Origin: Herbaspirillum sp.
GTDB taxonomy: Bacteria; Pseudomonadota; Gammaproteobacteria; Burkholderiales; Burkholderiaceae_D
Assembly (NCBI RefSeq): GCF_017744395.1
Contig: NZ_JAGIBI010000004.1
Location: 186,001 to 250,000, forward strand
Direction: 5' to 3'
Length of the DNA stretch: 64,000 bases
Shown in pieces: positions 1-10,588 of the stretch (position 1 is the first letter of the stretch; every line of letters begins with the position of its first letter). The notes under the pieces were generated by a model. That model did not search any database and was not told where the DNA came from. It was given only the letters and a program-made list of their open reading frames with translations. The translations under genes were made by a program, and so were the position numbers.

Positions 1-1712
1 GCGTCGGCGGCCTTGGTGGCCAGCTCGATTTCGGAACCGGTGGCGAGGATCGCCAGCTTGGCGTCGGCCGCATCGCGCAGCACATAGCCGCCGCGCGCGA
101 TGTCCTTGATCTGGGCCGCGGTGCGTTCCTGGAACGGCAGGTTCTGGCGCGAGAAGATCAGGGTGCTGGGGCCGTCATGGCGCTTGATCGCCTCGGCCCA
201 GGCCACGGCGGACTCGGTGGTGTCGCACGGACGCCAGTTGTCCAGGTTGGGGATCAGGCGCAGGCTGGAGACATGCTCCACCGACTGGTGGGTGGGGCCG
301 TCTTCGCCCAGGCCGATCGAATCGTGGGTGAACACGAACAGCGAGCGCACCTTCATCAGCGCGGCCATGCGCAGCGCATTGCGGCTGTAGTCGGAGAAGG
401 TCAGGAAGGTGGCGCCGAACGGCAGGTAGCCGCCATGCAGGGCGATGCCGTTCATGATGGCGCTCATGCCGAACTCGCGCACGCCGTAGTTGATGTGGTT
501 GCCGGCCTGGTCGGCGCGCACCGCCACCGATTCCTTCCAGTTGGTCAGGTTGGAGCCGGTCAGGTCGGCCGAGCCGCCCAGGAATTCCGGCAGCACTTGC
601 GCATAGGCCTGGATGGCGTTCTGGCTGGCCTTGCGGGTGGCGATGTTTTCCTTCTTCTCGACGGTGGAGGCGATGTAGGCGGCCACGGTCTGGTCGAAGC
701 CGGCCGGCAGTTCGCCCTTCAGGCGGCGCAGCAGTTCGGCGGCTTCGGCCGGGAACTTGGCCGAGTAGTCGGCGAAAGTCTTGTTCCACGCGCCTTCCAG
801 CTGCGCGCCGTTGGCCTTGGCGTCCCATGCCGAGTAGACGTCGGCCGGGATTTCGAACGGGGCGTAGGTCCAGCCCAGCGCTTCGCGCACGGCGGCGATT
901 TCCTTGTCGCCCAGCGCGGCGCCGTGCACCTTGTCGGTGCCGGCCAGGTTGGGCGAGCCCTTGCCGATCACGGTGCGGCAGCAGATCAGGGTCGGCTTGT
1001 CGGCCAGCTTGGCCTGGTGGATGGCGGCGTTGACCGCTTCCACGTTGTGGCCGTCGACGGCCGGGATCACGTTCCAGCCGTAGGCTTCGAAGCGCTTCGG
1101 GGTATCGTCCTTGAACCAGCCTTCGACGTGGCCGTCGATGGAGATGCCGTTGTCGTCGTACAGCACGATCAGCTTGGACAGGTTCAGCACGCCGGCCAGC
1201 GAGCAGGCCTCATGCGAGATGCCTTCCATCAGGCAGCCGTCGCCGACGAAGGCATAGGTGTAGTGGTCGACCACCGGCAGGCCGGGCTTGTTGAATTCGG
1301 CGGCCAGCAGCTTCTCGGCCAGCGCCATGCCCACCGCGTTGGTGATGCCCTGGCCCAGCGGGCCGGTGGTGGTTTCCACGCCCGGGGTGATGTGCACTTC
1401 GGGGTGGCCGGCGGTCTTGGAATGCAGTTGGCGGAAGTTCTTGATCTCTTCCATCGGCAGGTCGTAGCCGGTCAGGTGCAGCAGCGCGTAGTGCAGCATC
1501 GAACCGTGGCCGTTGGACAGCACGAAGCGGTCGCGGTTGGCCCATTGCGGGTTGGCCGGGTTGTGGCGGTAGTGCTTGGCCCACAGCGCCACGGCGATTT
1601 CCGCCATCCCCATCGGCATGCCCGGGTGTCCAGAATTTGCTTTTTGTACAGCGTCCATCGCCAGCGCGCGGATCGCGTTGGCCATCTTGTCGGTGGGGAG
1701 AGTGGAAATCAT
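1..1712 (-). CDS. tkt: transketolase, 3' end outside window
   Basis: Thiamine-diphosphate enzyme that moves two-carbon ketol units between sugar phosphates in the non-oxidative pentose phosphate pathway and Calvin-type cycles. The translation from ATG at 1712 begins [17 protein letters not shown] and carries the family signatures [14 protein letters not shown], the ThDP-binding [13 protein letters not shown], and the pyrimidine-domain stretch around [15 protein letters not shown]. About 570 residues are visible; the usual length is about 660, so the C-terminal domain lies to the left of the window. It is transcribed leftwards, divergent from rsmE, and a TAAAAT box at 1855-1850 is its likely -10. 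No strong Shine-Dalgarno precedes the start. Confidence 0.96.
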   Translation of the reverse strand, partial: MISTLPTDKMANAIRALAMDAVQKANSGHPGMPMGMAEIAVALWAKHYRHNPANPQWANRDRFVLSNGHGSMLHYALLHLTGYDLPMEEIKNFRQLHSKTAGHPEVHITPGVETTTGPLGQGITNAVGMALAEKLLAAEFNKPGLPVVDHYTYAFVGDGCLMEGISHEACSLAGVLNLSKLIVLYDDNGISIDGHVEGWFKDDTPKRFEAYGWNVIPAVDGHNVEAVNAAIHQAKLADKPTLICCRTVIGKGSPNLAGTDKVHGAALGDKEIAAVREALGWTYAPFEIPADVYSAWDAKANGAQLEGAWNKTFADYSAKFPAEAAELLRRLKGELPAGFDQTVAAYIASTVEKKENIATRKASQNAIQAYAQVLPEFLGGSADLTGSNLTNWKESVAVRADQAGNHINYGVREFGMSAIMNGIALHGGYLPFGATFLTFSDYSRNALRMAALMKVRSLFVFTHDSIGLGEDGPTHQSVEHVSSLRLIPNLDNWRPCDTTESAVAWAEAIKRHDGPSTLIFSRQNLPFQERTAAQIKDIARGGYVLRDAADAKLAILATGSEIELATKAAD

Positions 1713-1849
1713 GTCGGTGTCAGAGAGTTGCTGGATGCGCCCGCAGGCGCCAAAAACCTGTTTCGGGGAGCCAACGCCCTGTTGCCGCCGGCTCCGGTGC
1801 TGCCATTCAAATGCAAACCCCGGAAATATCCGGGGTCGCGCGGGGCTGT

Positions 1850-1855
1850 ATTTTA
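1850..1855 (-). promoter_or_regulatory. -10 box for tkt
   Basis: On the minus strand TAAAAT lies about 140 nt upstream of the tkt start. A GC-rich hairpin (1817-1823 with 1830-1836) lies in the leader between it and the gene. No clear -35 is visible. Confidence 0.4.
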
Positions 1856-1910
1856 CCAGAGAGCGCCCGCACCCATGCCACAAATGGGCCGGGAATGGGG
1901 GCGGAGGCGT

Positions 1911-1916
1911 TAAAAT
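1911..1916 (+). promoter_or_regulatory. -10 box for rsmE
   Basis: TAAAAT 36 nt upstream of the rsmE ATG, in the context gcgTAAAATcggg-like that recurs before other genes here. It would give a leader of about 30 nt. No convincing -35. Confidence 0.4.
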
Positions 1917-1951
1917 CGGGGATCGCTCCCTATTTACCGCCAACCCCATCC

Positions 1952-2677
1952 ATGCCACGTTTCTTTTGTCCGCAAGCCCTCAGCATCGGCGCGTCCCTGG
2001 CGTTGCCCGACCACGTGGCCCATCACATCCAGGTGCTGCGGCTGCAGCCGGGCGACCATGTGACGCTGTTCAACGGCGAAGGCGGCGAATACACCGCCAC
2101 CCTGACCGCCATCGAAAAGAAGCGCGCCCACGCCGAGGTCAAGACCTTCTCGCCGCGCGAAGCCGAACTGCCCTATGCGCTGACGCTGGCGCAGGCGCTG
2201 CCGGAAGGCAGCAAGATGGACTGGATCGTGGAAAAAGCCGTCGAACTGGGCGCCACCGCCCTCGTGCCGCTGGCCGCGCAACGCTGCGTGGTCAAGCTGT
2301 CGGGCGAGCGGGCCGAAAAAAAGCAAGCCCATTGGCAAGGCATCGTGCAGTCCGCGGTCGAACAATGCGGCCGCAACCGCCTGCCGCACCTGGCTGAGCT
2401 GGCCGAATTCCGCCGCTGGATCGGCCAGAGCGACCTGCACCGCCGCATCCTGCTGTCGCCGCGCGGCGAACAACCGCTGTCGGCCTGGGCGCGCCACCAT
2501 CCGCCGCAGGCCGTGACCCTGGTGGTCGGCCCCGAAGGCGGCTTCAATGAGGAAGAGGAACAGCTCGCCTGCGCGCAAGGCGCCCTGATGCTGTCCATGG
2601 GGCCGCGCGTGCTGCGCACGGAAACGGCGGGCCTGGCGGCCCTGGCGGCCCTGAATGCCATTTGGGGAGAAATGTAA
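1952..2677 (+). CDS. rsmE: 16S rRNA m3U1498 methyltransferase RsmE
   Basis: SPOUT-family enzyme that methylates N3 of U1498 in 16S rRNA using S-adenosylmethionine. The 241-residue product starts [13 protein letters not shown], matching family length (about 243). An N-terminal PUA-like domain is followed by the SPOUT domain with the SAM-binding knot: [14 protein letters not shown] near residue 190 and [15 protein letters not shown] near 217. The frame is open further upstream, but the family N-terminus and the TAAAAT box at 1911 favour this ATG. It stands divergent to tkt and upstream of ribF. Confidence 0.93.
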   Translation: MPRFFCPQALSIGASLALPDHVAHHIQVLRLQPGDHVTLFNGEGGEYTATLTAIEKKRAHAEVKTFSPREAELPYALTLAQALPEGSKMDWIVEKAVELGATALVPLAAQRCVVKLSGERAEKKQAHWQGIVQSAVEQCGRNRLPHLAELAEFRRWIGQSDLHRRILLSPRGEQPLSAWARHHPPQAVTLVVGPEGGFNEEEEQLACAQGALMLSMGPRVLRTETAGLAALAALNAIWGEM

Positions 2678-2766
2678 AAAGTTTCCCAAAAGGAAATTTT
2701 TGCCACATCCCCTGCCCGGCCGCAGCGATTCCGGCCATCAAGTCAGGGAAAATCGCCGAAAACATT

Positions 2767-2772
2767 TATAAT
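2767..2772 (+). promoter_or_regulatory. -10 box for ribF
   Basis: A perfect TATAAT 39 nt upstream of the ribF ATG. No -35 match at 16-18 nt spacing. Confidence 0.45.
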
Positions 2773-2810
2773 GGAAAGCTTTTGCAACAAAGCCACTTTC
2801 CAGCTTTTCA

Positions 2811-3788
2811 ATGAAGGTATTTCGCGGACTTCCCAATGCCGAATCGCGCGCGCCCTGCGCTTTGACGATCGGCAACTTCGACGGCGTGCACCTCGGCCAC
2901 CAGGCCCTGCTGGCGCGCGTGCGCGAAGCCGCCGACCGGCTGGGGCTGGATGCCGCGGTGATGACCTTCGAGCCGCATCCGCGCGAATTCTTCGCGAAAC
3001 TGGCCGGCAAACCCGAAAACGCCCCGGCGCGCATCGCCAACCTGCGCGACAAGCTGCAGTCGCTGGCCGATGCCGGCATCGACCGGGTGATCGTAGAACA
3101 TTTCGGCAGCCACTTCGCCGGGCTTTCGCCGCAAGACTTCATCGAAAAGATCCTGGTGCAGGGCCTGCATGTGCGCTGGCTGATGGTCGGCGACGACTTC
3201 TGCTTCGGCGCGCGCCGCGCCGGCAACCTGCAGACCCTGATCGAGGCCGGCAAGAAATACGGCTTCGAAGTGCATTCCATGCCGACCGTGACCAACGCCG
3301 GCGTGCGCATTTCCTCTTCGGCCGTGCGCGCGGCGCTGGCCGCGGGCGATTTCGAACTGGCGCGCCGCCTGCTGGGGCACTCCTATGCCATCAGCGGCCA
3401 TGTGGTGCACGGCAAGAAACTGGGCCGCACCATCGGCTTCCCGACGCTGAACATGCGCGTGGGCCACAAGCATCCGGCGCTGTCGGGTATCTTCGTGGTG
3501 CAGGTGCACGGCATCGGCAACGCCCCGCTGCCCGCGGTCGCCAGCCTGGGCGTGCGCCCGACGGTGGACGACAGCGGCCGCGTGCTGCTGGAAACCCACT
3601 TGCTCGATTTCGCGGGGGACTGCTACGGCAAGCTGCTGCGCGTGGACTTCCTGAAGAAACTGCGCGACGAAGAGAAATACGACGACCTGCCCACGCTGAC
3701 CGCGGCGATCGCGCACGATGCCGAACAGGCGCGCGCGTATTTCCGGGAAAACACCGGCTTCGCCATTTCGGCGACCGACCGAATTTGA
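2811..3788 (+). CDS. ribF: bifunctional riboflavin kinase / FAD synthetase
   Basis: Phosphorylates riboflavin to FMN and adenylylates FMN to FAD in the cytosol. The 325-residue protein has the N-terminal nucleotidyltransferase motif GNFDGVHLGH at residues 21-30 and ISSSAVRAAL before the linker, then the C-terminal riboflavin kinase domain with GRTIGFPTLNM near residue 205. Length is typical. It lies 134 nt after rsmE and 122 nt before ileS; ribF-ileS-lspA order is common in proteobacteria, where RibF, IleS and LspA are often co-transcribed. Confidence 0.95.
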   Translation: MKVFRGLPNAESRAPCALTIGNFDGVHLGHQALLARVREAADRLGLDAAVMTFEPHPREFFAKLAGKPENAPARIANLRDKLQSLADAGIDRVIVEHFGSHFAGLSPQDFIEKILVQGLHVRWLMVGDDFCFGARRAGNLQTLIEAGKKYGFEVHSMPTVTNAGVRISSSAVRAALAAGDFELARRLLGHSYAISGHVVHGKKLGRTIGFPTLNMRVGHKHPALSGIFVVQVHGIGNAPLPAVASLGVRPTVDDSGRVLLETHLLDFAGDCYGKLLRVDFLKKLRDEEKYDDLPTLTAAIAHDAEQARAYFRENTGFAISATDRI

Positions 3789-3910
3789 CGCTGGCAGCCG
3801 GTCGGCCTGCGCGCCGGCCGCCGTCCAGCTCTCCGCTCAGTTTCCAGTTTTTGCGCCGCTTTCCTGGCGGCGCCACCTGAATCAACCAGCATCCACCAGA
3901 GAAATTTGTC

Positions 3911-6805
3911 ATGTCCAACAACGAATCGCCGGCCAAGCCGGGCAAGCAGGAAAAAACAGGCAAGGCAGCCTCCAAGTACCCGGTCAACATGACCGAGACC
4001 GCGTTCCCTATGCGCGGCGACCTGGCCAAGCGCGAACCGCAATGGGTCAAGCAATGGCAGGAAAAGAAAATCTACGAGCGCATCCGCAAGGCTTCCGCCC
4101 ACCGCCCCAAGTTCATCCTGCATGACGGCCCGCCGTACGCCAACGGCGACATCCACATCGGCCACGCCGTCAACAAGATCCTGAAGGACATGATCGTCAA
4201 GGCCCGCAACATGGCCGGCTTCGACGCGCAATACGTGCCGGGCTGGGACTGCCACGGCATGCCCATCGAAATCCAGATCGAGAAGAAATACGGCAAGAAC
4301 CTGCCGGTGGCCGAAGTGCAAGCCAAGGCGCGCGCCTACGCCGGCGAGCAGATCGAACGCCAGAAGGCCGACTTCATCCGCCTGGGCGTGCTGGGCGAAT
4401 GGGACAACCCGTACAAGACCATGAACTTCTCCAACGAAGCCGACGAGCTGCGCGCGCTCGGTACCATCCTGGAGAAGGGTTATGTGTACCGCGGCCTGAA
4501 GCCGGTGAACTGGTGCTTCGATTGCGGCTCGGCGCTGGCCGAGGCGGAAGTGGAATACCAGGACAAGCGCGACCCGGCCATCGACGTCGGCTTCCCGTTC
4601 GCCGAACCGGACAAGATCGCCGCCGCCTTCGGCCTGCCCAAGCTGCCGACCGACCGGGGCTACATCGTCATCTGGACCACCACGCCCTGGACCATCCCGT
4701 CCAACCAGGCGCTGAACGTGCATCCCGAGTTCGACTACGCGCTGGTGCAGACCACCCGCAACGGCGAGCCGCTGCTGCTGATCCTGGCCAAGGACCTGGT
4801 CGAATCCTGCCTGCAGCGCTTCGGCCTGGAAGGCAGCGTGATCGCCACCACCGTCGGCGAGAAGCTCTCTCTGATCAACTTCCGCCATCCGCTGGCCGCC
4901 GCCGACAAGGGCTACGACCGCCTGTCGCCGGTCTACCTGGGTGACTACGTGACCGCCGACAGCGGCACCGGCATCGTGCACTCGGCGCCGGCCTACGGTA
5001 TCGAAGACTTCATCTCGTGCAAGGCGCACGGCATGAAGGATGACGCCATCCTGAACCCGGTCATGGGCGACGGCCGCTACGCATCGTGGCTGCCGCTGTT
5101 CGCCGGCCTGACCATCTGGGAAGCCTCCAAGCCGATCTGCGCCAAGCTGGAAGAAACCGGCTCGCTGTTCAAGCTGGTCATGTTCGACCACAGCTACATG
5201 CATTGCTGGCGCCACAAGACCCCGATCGTCTATCGCGCCACTTCGCAGTGGTTCGCCAGCATGGACAACACGCCCAAGGACGGCGGCAAGAGCCTGCGCG
5301 AAACCGCGCTGCAAGGCATCGAAGACACCGCCTTCTTCCCCGCCTGGGGCAAGGCGCGCCTGCACGGCATGATCGCCAACCGTCCCGACTGGACGCTGTC
5401 GCGCCAGCGCCAGTGGGGCGTGCCGATGGCCTTCTTCGTGCACAAGGAAACCGGCGAACTGCATCCGCGCACGCCGGAACTGGTCGAGCAGGTCGCGCAG
5501 CGCATCGAGAAGGACGGCATCGAAGCCTGGCAGGCGCTGGACCCGAAGGAACTGCTGGGCGCCGACGCCGAGCACTACGTGAAGAACAAGGACACGCTGG
5601 ACGTGTGGTTCGACTCCGGCACCACGCACCAGACCGTGCTGCGCGGCTCGCACAAGCAGCAGTCGCAGTTCCCGGCCGACCTCTACCTGGAAGGCTCGGA
5701 CCAGCACCGCGGCTGGTTCCACTCGTCGCTGCTGACATCCTCGATGCTCAACGGCCGCGCGCCTTACAAGGCGCTGCTGACGCACGGTTTCGTGGTCGAC
5801 GGCGAAGGCAAGAAGATGTCCAAGTCCAAGGGCAACGTGGTGGCGCCGCAGAAGGTGTCGGACTCGCTGGGCGCGGAAATCCTGCGCCTGTGGGTGGCCT
5901 CGACCGACTACTCGGGCGAGCTGTCGATCTCCGATGAAATCCTGAAGCGCGTGGTCGAGTCCTATCGCCGCATCCGCAACACGCTGCGCTTCCTGCTGGC
6001 CAACACCTCCGACTTCGATCCCGCCAAGCATGCCGTGCCGGTGGCCGAGATGCTGGAAATCGACCGCTACGCGATCGCCAACATGGCGCGCCTGCAGGCC
6101 GAGGTGCTGGAACACTTCGAGTCCTACGAATTCCACCCGGTGGTGGCCAAGCTGCAAGGCTATTGCTCGGAAGACCTGGGCGGCTTCTACCTCGACATCC
6201 TGAAGGACCGCCTCTACACCAGCGGCGTCGAATCGGCCGCGCGCCGTTCCGCGCAGACCGCGATCTGGCACATCACCCAGGCGCTGCTGCGCCTGATGGC
6301 GCCGGTCCTCTCGTTCACCGCGGAAGAAGCCTGGGGCTTCTTCGCCGGCAAGGAAGCGTTCGAGCAAAGCGGCGAAACCATCTTCTCGCAGACCTACTAT
6401 GCCCTGCCCGAGGTGGCCGATGCCGGCGCGCTGCTGGACAAGTTCGCGGTGCTGCACGAAGTGCGCGCGACGGTCACCAAGCAACTGGAAGAAGTGCGCA
6501 TCGCCGGCGGCATCGGTTCCTCGCTGCAGGCCGAAGTCGAGGTCAAGGCGGCCGGCGACAAGGCGGCCGTGCTGGAAAGCCTGGGCGACGACCTGAAGTT
6601 CGTGCTGATCACTTCCGACGCCCGCGTGACCAAGGTCGCCACGGCGGAAGAGGAAGCCGTGGTCGTCACGCCGTCGGCCAACCAGAAGTGCGAGCGTTGC
6701 TGGCACTACCGCGCCGATGTCGGCGCGCATGCCGAGCATCCGGGCCTGTGCGGCCGCTGCTTCGCCAACCTGTTCGGCCAGGGCGAGCAGCGCCGCTTCG
6801 CCTGA
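3911..6805 (+). CDS. ileS: isoleucyl-tRNA synthetase
   Basis: Class I aminoacyl-tRNA synthetase that charges tRNA-Ile and edits misactivated valine. The 964-residue product has HIGH at residues 82-85, the KMSKS loop at 635-639, the CP1 editing insertion with [12 protein letters not shown], and the bacterial C-terminal zinc finger with Cys927, Cys930, Cys947 and Cys950. This is the eubacterial, pseudomonic-acid-sensitive type of architecture. It is followed after 70 nt by lspA. The long open frames antisense to it are GC-driven shadows. Confidence 0.97.
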   Translation: MSNNESPAKPGKQEKTGKAASKYPVNMTETAFPMRGDLAKREPQWVKQWQEKKIYERIRKASAHRPKFILHDGPPYANGDIHIGHAVNKILKDMIVKARNMAGFDAQYVPGWDCHGMPIEIQIEKKYGKNLPVAEVQAKARAYAGEQIERQKADFIRLGVLGEWDNPYKTMNFSNEADELRALGTILEKGYVYRGLKPVNWCFDCGSALAEAEVEYQDKRDPAIDVGFPFAEPDKIAAAFGLPKLPTDRGYIVIWTTTPWTIPSNQALNVHPEFDYALVQTTRNGEPLLLILAKDLVESCLQRFGLEGSVIATTVGEKLSLINFRHPLAAADKGYDRLSPVYLGDYVTADSGTGIVHSAPAYGIEDFISCKAHGMKDDAILNPVMGDGRYASWLPLFAGLTIWEASKPICAKLEETGSLFKLVMFDHSYMHCWRHKTPIVYRATSQWFASMDNTPKDGGKSLRETALQGIEDTAFFPAWGKARLHGMIANRPDWTLSRQRQWGVPMAFFVHKETGELHPRTPELVEQVAQRIEKDGIEAWQALDPKELLGADAEHYVKNKDTLDVWFDSGTTHQTVLRGSHKQQSQFPADLYLEGSDQHRGWFHSSLLTSSMLNGRAPYKALLTHGFVVDGEGKKMSKSKGNVVAPQKVSDSLGAEILRLWVASTDYSGELSISDEILKRVVESYRRIRNTLRFLLANTSDFDPAKHAVPVAEMLEIDRYAIANMARLQAEVLEHFESYEFHPVVAKLQGYCSEDLGGFYLDILKDRLYTSGVESAARRSAQTAIWHITQALLRLMAPVLSFTAEEAWGFFAGKEAFEQSGETIFSQTYYALPEVADAGALLDKFAVLHEVRATVTKQLEEVRIAGGIGSSLQAEVEVKAAGDKAAVLESLGDDLKFVLITSDARVTKVATAEEEAVVVTPSANQKCERCWHYRADVGAHAEHPGLCGRCFANLFGQGEQRRFA

Positions 6806-6875
6806 TCCCCGGGAACGCCGCTACGCCGCCCTGCGCGTATCGTGCGCGGGGCGGCCAACTCAAACAAGCATACTC

Positions 6876-7391
6876 ATGGCCACCAAAAAGCGTTCTGCCT
6901 CTTCCGCTCCCTCCGCTTCGACCCAGGGCCTGCTGCCCTGGATCGGCATCGCCACCATCGTGCTGCTGCTGGACCAGCTCAGCAAGATCACCATCCTGAA
7001 ACTGTTCCACTACGGCGAGTCGCTGCCGGTCACCGGTTTCTTCAACCTGGTGCTGGTCTACAACAAAGGCGCGGCCTTCAGCTTCCTGGCCGCCAGCGGC
7101 GGCTGGCAGCGTTACCTGTTCACCGCCATCGGCATTGCCGCCGCGGTGTTCATCATCCACCTGCTGCGCAAGCATCCCGGCCAGCGCATGTTCTGCTGGG
7201 CGCTGGCGCTGATCCTGGGCGGCGCCATCGGCAACGTGATCGACCGCGTCGCCTACGGCCACGTGATCGACTTCCTCGACGTCTACGCCGGCAACTGGCA
7301 CTGGCCGGCCTTCAACCTGGCCGATAGTGCGATTTGCGTAGGTGCGGTATTGTTCGTGGTGGACGAACTGCGCCGGGTTTCCCGCAAGTAA
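6876..7391 (+). CDS. lspA: lipoprotein signal peptidase (signal peptidase II)
   Basis: Inner-membrane aspartyl protease that removes the signal peptide of diacylglyceryl-modified prolipoproteins. The 171-residue protein has four hydrophobic segments and the catalytic aspartates Asp123 (in [10 protein letters not shown]) and Asp150 (in FNLADSAI). The start is set at [10 protein letters not shown] because the upstream in-frame extension overlaps ileS and is not lipoprotein-peptidase-like. This enzyme would process the lipoproteins encoded at 12173, 22933 and 54429. Confidence 0.95.
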   Translation: MATKKRSASSAPSASTQGLLPWIGIATIVLLLDQLSKITILKLFHYGESLPVTGFFNLVLVYNKGAAFSFLAASGGWQRYLFTAIGIAAAVFIIHLLRKHPGQRMFCWALALILGGAIGNVIDRVAYGHVIDFLDVYAGNWHWPAFNLADSAICVGAVLFVVDELRRVSRK

Positions 7392-7446
7392 AACGGCCGC
7401 CGTCCGCCTCGGAACAGCTCCTCACTTTGTGGGCAAGGGACAAGAT

Positions 7447-8643
7447 ATGAATCTCGCTGGCAAGAAAATCGTACTCGGCCTGACCGGCGGCGTGGCCTGC
7501 TACAAGGCCGCCATGCTGGCGCGCGAACTGGGCCGCGCCGGCGCCTCGGTGCAGGTGGTGATGACGGCCGCGGCCACGCAATTCATCACCGCGGTCACCA
7601 TGCAGGCGCTGACCGGCAACACGGTCTACACCGACCAGTGGGATGCGCGCATCGCCAACAACATGCCGCACATCGACCTCACGCGCGATGCCGACGCCAT
7701 CGTGATCGTGCCCTGCTCCACCGATTTCATGTCCAAGCTGGCGCACGGCGCCTGCGACGACCTGCTCTCCACGCTGTGCATCGCCCGTCCGGCGCGCGTG
7801 CCGCTGATGGTGGCGCCGGCCATGAACGTGGAGATGTGGCAGAACCCGGCCACCCAGCGCAACGTGCGCCAGCTGCGCGAAGACGGCATCCTGCTGCTGG
7901 GCCCCGACGCCGGCGCGCAAGCCTGCGGCGAAATGGGCGAAGGCCGCATGCTGGAGCCGGCGCAACTGATGGAAGACATCATCGCCGCGTTCCAGCCCAA
8001 GCTGCTGGCCGGCCGCCGCGTGCTGCTCACCGCCGGCCCGACGTTCGAGCCGATCGACCCGGTGCGCGGCATCACCAATCTCTCTTCCGGCAAGATGGGT
8101 TACGCGCTGGCGCGCGCCGCGCGCGAAGCCGGCGCCGAGGTCACGCTGGTGTCCGGCCCGACCGCGCTGGATGCGCCGCACGGGGTGCGGCGCATCGATG
8201 TGCAGACCGCGCAGCAGATGCGCGACGCCGTAATGGCCAATGTCGCCGGCCAGGACATCTTCGTCGCAGTGGCGGCGGTGGCCGACTGGCGTGTGGCCAA
8301 TGCCAGCACGCAAAAGCTGAAGAAGGACGCCGACGGCGCCGCGCCGCAATTGCAGTTCGCGCAGAATCCCGACATCCTGGCCGAAGTCGCCGCCCTGCCC
8401 CGGCGCCCCTATTGCGTGGGCTTCGCCGCCGAATCGGAAAACCTGGAACAATACGGCGCGGCCAAGCGGGTGAAGAAGAACATCCCGCTGCTGGTGGGCA
8501 ACCTCGGCCCCCAGACCTTCGGCCGCGACGACAATGCCCTGATGCTGTTCGACGAACAAGGCCACACCAGCCTGCCGCCGGCCGGCAAGCTGGCGCTGGC
8601 GCGCCAGCTCGTGCGCGAGATCGCGCGCCGCATGGCGGCCTGA
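7447..8643 (+). CDS. coaBC: phosphopantothenoylcysteine decarboxylase / phosphopantothenate-cysteine ligase
   Basis: Bifunctional coenzyme A enzyme: CoaB joins cysteine to 4'-phosphopantothenate with CTP, and CoaC decarboxylates the product using FMN. The 398-residue product has CoaC at the N-terminus (LGLTGGVACYKA, PAMNVEMW near residue 125, GEMGEGRML) and CoaB from about residue 187 (LLTAGPTFEPIDPVRGITN, NLSSGKMGYALA, QKLKK). In many proteobacteria coaBC is followed directly by dut; here a pilus locus of nearly 14 kb intervenes and a terminator-like hairpin follows the stop. Confidence 0.95.
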   Translation: MNLAGKKIVLGLTGGVACYKAAMLARELGRAGASVQVVMTAAATQFITAVTMQALTGNTVYTDQWDARIANNMPHIDLTRDADAIVIVPCSTDFMSKLAHGACDDLLSTLCIARPARVPLMVAPAMNVEMWQNPATQRNVRQLREDGILLLGPDAGAQACGEMGEGRMLEPAQLMEDIIAAFQPKLLAGRRVLLTAGPTFEPIDPVRGITNLSSGKMGYALARAAREAGAEVTLVSGPTALDAPHGVRRIDVQTAQQMRDAVMANVAGQDIFVAVAAVADWRVANASTQKLKKDADGAAPQLQFAQNPDILAEVAALPRRPYCVGFAAESENLEQYGAAKRVKKNIPLLVGNLGPQTFGRDDNALMLFDEQGHTSLPPAGKLALARQLVREIARRMAA

Positions 8644-8662
8644 ACTCCTCTCTCCCCCTCTC

Positions 8663-8687
8663 CCCGGCCATCTGCGGCCGGGATTTT
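8663..8687 (+). terminator. terminator after coaBC
   Basis: Perfect 7-bp stem cccggcc/ggccggg (8663-8669 with 8676-8682), 6-nt loop, then attttcc. The T-run is short, so termination may be partial. Confidence 0.55.
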
Positions 8688-8871
8688 CCACTGCCTCCGG
8701 CTAGTGAATATCTCCTGCATGCCGCCTTCCAAATCGGGGACTTGATCCTGCCGAAATAGGGACGACCGGCTCATGTGCAGCCGCTGCCCGCTTCCTATAC
8801 TGCACTCAACCTGAACAGCTACAGCGCCGCTGCAGACGTCGCGGTGGGGCGGCATCTACCTGGAGAGGCGT

Positions 8872-9018
8872 ATGCGGCCTATCGAAAAATCATCGCGGGC
8901 ATGCCGGCAATTGCATCGTGACGAACAAGGCCATTCCTGGCTCGAATTCGCGCTGGTAGTGCTGCTGATGTGCGTGGTGCTGCTCCTGTTGGTGATGGCG
9001 ATGACGCCAACGAGGTGA
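8872..9018 (+). CDS. ultrashort Flp-prepilin-like peptide
   Basis: A 48-codon frame with a strong ribosome site (ggagagg, 4 nt before ATG). The product is a 20-residue basic leader ending in Gly20, then HSWLEFALVVLLMCVVLLLL and a short tail VMAMTPTR. After Gly20 the +5/+6 residues are Glu-Phe, the pattern used by Flp prepilins and TadE pseudopilins for processing by a CpaA-type peptidase. The mature peptide would be only 28 residues, essentially one transmembrane helix. It lies 53 nt upstream of the peptidase gene as first gene of the Tad locus. Its role is unknown: a minor pseudopilin, an assembly primer or a small membrane regulator are all possible. Confidence 0.65.
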   Translation: MRPIEKSSRACRQLHRDEQGHSWLEFALVVLLMCVVLLLLVMAMTPTR

Positions 9019-9071
9019 GACGACTACGGCATGGCCGCATGGAAGCGGCATTGAAAGATGAGGACGAAATC

Positions 9072-9656
9072 ATGCAAGAACTCCATTCCCTGCTGCAGCT
9101 GCTGATCATGCTCGCTACCGACGTGCGCATCGACGTGCTGTTCGCCTTGCTGCTGGCAGCGGCGGTGACGGATTACCGGAGTTATCGCATTCCCAATGGG
9201 CTGACCCTGTATGGCGCCCTGTTCGCCCTCGCCTATCACACCGCCACCGCCGCCGCTCCCTGGAGCGCGCTGGGATGGTCGGCCGCCGGCCTGGGCGTCG
9301 GGTTCTTCATGCTGCTGCCTTTCTATGCGATCGGCGTGATGGGGGCCGGCGACGTCAAGCTGATGGCCATGGCCGGCGCGTTCATCGGCCTCCCCGGCAT
9401 CTTGTACGCATCGGTAGCCACATTCATTACCGGCGGCCTGCTTGCCCTGGCAGTCATCCTCTGCCGCCGGGTATTCACCAGGACGCTGGGCAACATCCGG
9501 ATGATGTTCCAGGCGGTGGCGCTCTCCGCGCTGGGCGGCATCCGGCCTGACCTGCGGATCGAAACCCGCAAGTCGGTAGGCAAGCTTCCCTACGGCATCA
9601 GCATCGGGCTCGGCACGGCGGGATACGTCGTCGCGCACCAGCTCGGATATGTGTGA
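9072..9656 (+). CDS. cpaA: prepilin peptidase CpaA/TadV (A24 family)
   Basis: Inner-membrane aspartyl protease that cleaves the leader of Flp prepilin and TadE/TadF pseudopilins. The 194-residue protein has several transmembrane helices and the two catalytic aspartates: Asp34 in VTDYRSYRIPNG and Asp94 in GAGD (91-94). ATG 9072 is preferred because gagga sits 7 nt upstream; an in-frame ATG at 9039 adds a charged, unconserved stretch. It belongs to the Tad operon, 35 nt before cpaB. Confidence 0.88.
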   Translation: MQELHSLLQLLIMLATDVRIDVLFALLLAAAVTDYRSYRIPNGLTLYGALFALAYHTATAAAPWSALGWSAAGLGVGFFMLLPFYAIGVMGAGDVKLMAMAGAFIGLPGILYASVATFITGGLLALAVILCRRVFTRTLGNIRMMFQAVALSALGGIRPDLRIETRKSVGKLPYGISIGLGTAGYVVAHQLGYV

Positions 9657-9691
9657 TTGCCTTTGATCCCTTCAACCGATCAGGAATGACC

Positions 9692-10552
9692 ATGAAAAAC
9701 ATCAAAGCTCTCGGACTGTTGCTGCTGGCGACGATGATAGGTCTTGGCGCGGCGGTGTACGCGGCAGGATGGGTGGCGCAGCAAGGCAACATCGCATCCA
9801 ACAAGGTGGTAGTGGCTGCAATGGACATCGAGATCGGCAGCAAGATACTGCCGCAGATGCTCACCACGGTCGACTGGCCGAGCAGTTCCTTGCCCGGCGG
9901 CACCTTCAAGGATCCCAAGGAACTGCAGGACCGCGTGGTCAATGTCGGCCTGCTGCGCGGCGAGGCGGTGCTGGAGCGCAAGCTGGCGCCGGCCGGCACG
10001 CAGGGCGGGTTGTCCGCCGTCATCTCTCCCGGAAAACGCGCCATGACCGTCCGCGTCAATGACGTGGTGGGCGTGGCCGGGTTCGCCTTGCCGGGCAACT
10101 ATGTGGACGTGATGGTCAATGCGCAGCAAGACAAGGGCCAGGACCGGATCCGTGGCGACGATAACCGCCAGATCAGCAAGACCGTGCTGGAACATGTGCT
10201 GGTCCTGGCCGTGGCGCAGGAAGTGGGACGCGACGACACCAAACCCAAGGTGGTCAACGCGGTCACGCTGGAACTGTCGCCGGAAGACTCTGAAAAACTC
10301 GACCTCGCCCGCAATGTCGGCACCCTGTCGCTGGTCTTGCGCAACCAGACCGATCGCCAGCCGGTGATGACCACCGGCATTACCAAGGACCAGTTGCTGG
10401 GCGAAGCGCCGGCCAAGGAAGCCAAGGAGCCCAAGGAAACGCCTGTGCCGCAAGTCGCCCAGGCCAAGCCGCGCGCCGTGCGCCACGCCCCCCAGCCCAA
10501 GGATTGCGTTGAGGTCGTGCAGAACGGCACGCGGGTCCTCAACTGCTTCTAA
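9692..10552 (+). CDS. cpaB: Flp pilus assembly protein CpaB/RcpC
   Basis: Periplasmic, membrane-anchored Tad component that works with the secretin. The 286-residue protein has an N-terminal transmembrane segment (MKNIKALGLLLLATMIGLGA), then a SAF domain (about residues 35-100, VVVAAMDIEIGSKILPQM and LLRGEAVLERKLAP) and the CpaB fold with MTVRVNDVVGVAGFALPGNY. The C-terminus is proline/alanine rich and ends with two cysteines (DCVEVV...LNCF). ATG 9692 has agga at suitable spacing; ATG 9686 does not. Confidence 0.9.
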   Translation: MKNIKALGLLLLATMIGLGAAVYAAGWVAQQGNIASNKVVVAAMDIEIGSKILPQMLTTVDWPSSSLPGGTFKDPKELQDRVVNVGLLRGEAVLERKLAPAGTQGGLSAVISPGKRAMTVRVNDVVGVAGFALPGNYVDVMVNAQQDKGQDRIRGDDNRQISKTVLEHVLVLAVAQEVGRDDTKPKVVNAVTLELSPEDSEKLDLARNVGTLSLVLRNQTDRQPVMTTGITKDQLLGEAPAKEAKEPKETPVPQVAQAKPRAVRHAPQPKDCVEVVQNGTRVLNCF

Positions 10553-10588
10553 CCAGCATCACGAAATCAAGATGAGGGAGGGATTCAA

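Noticed and set aside
3623-6739. 1038-codon open frame antisense to ribF and ileS
   Set aside because: It is low-complexity, His/Arg/Gly rich with no domain and runs opposite well-conserved genes. It is a by-product of GC-rich codon use.
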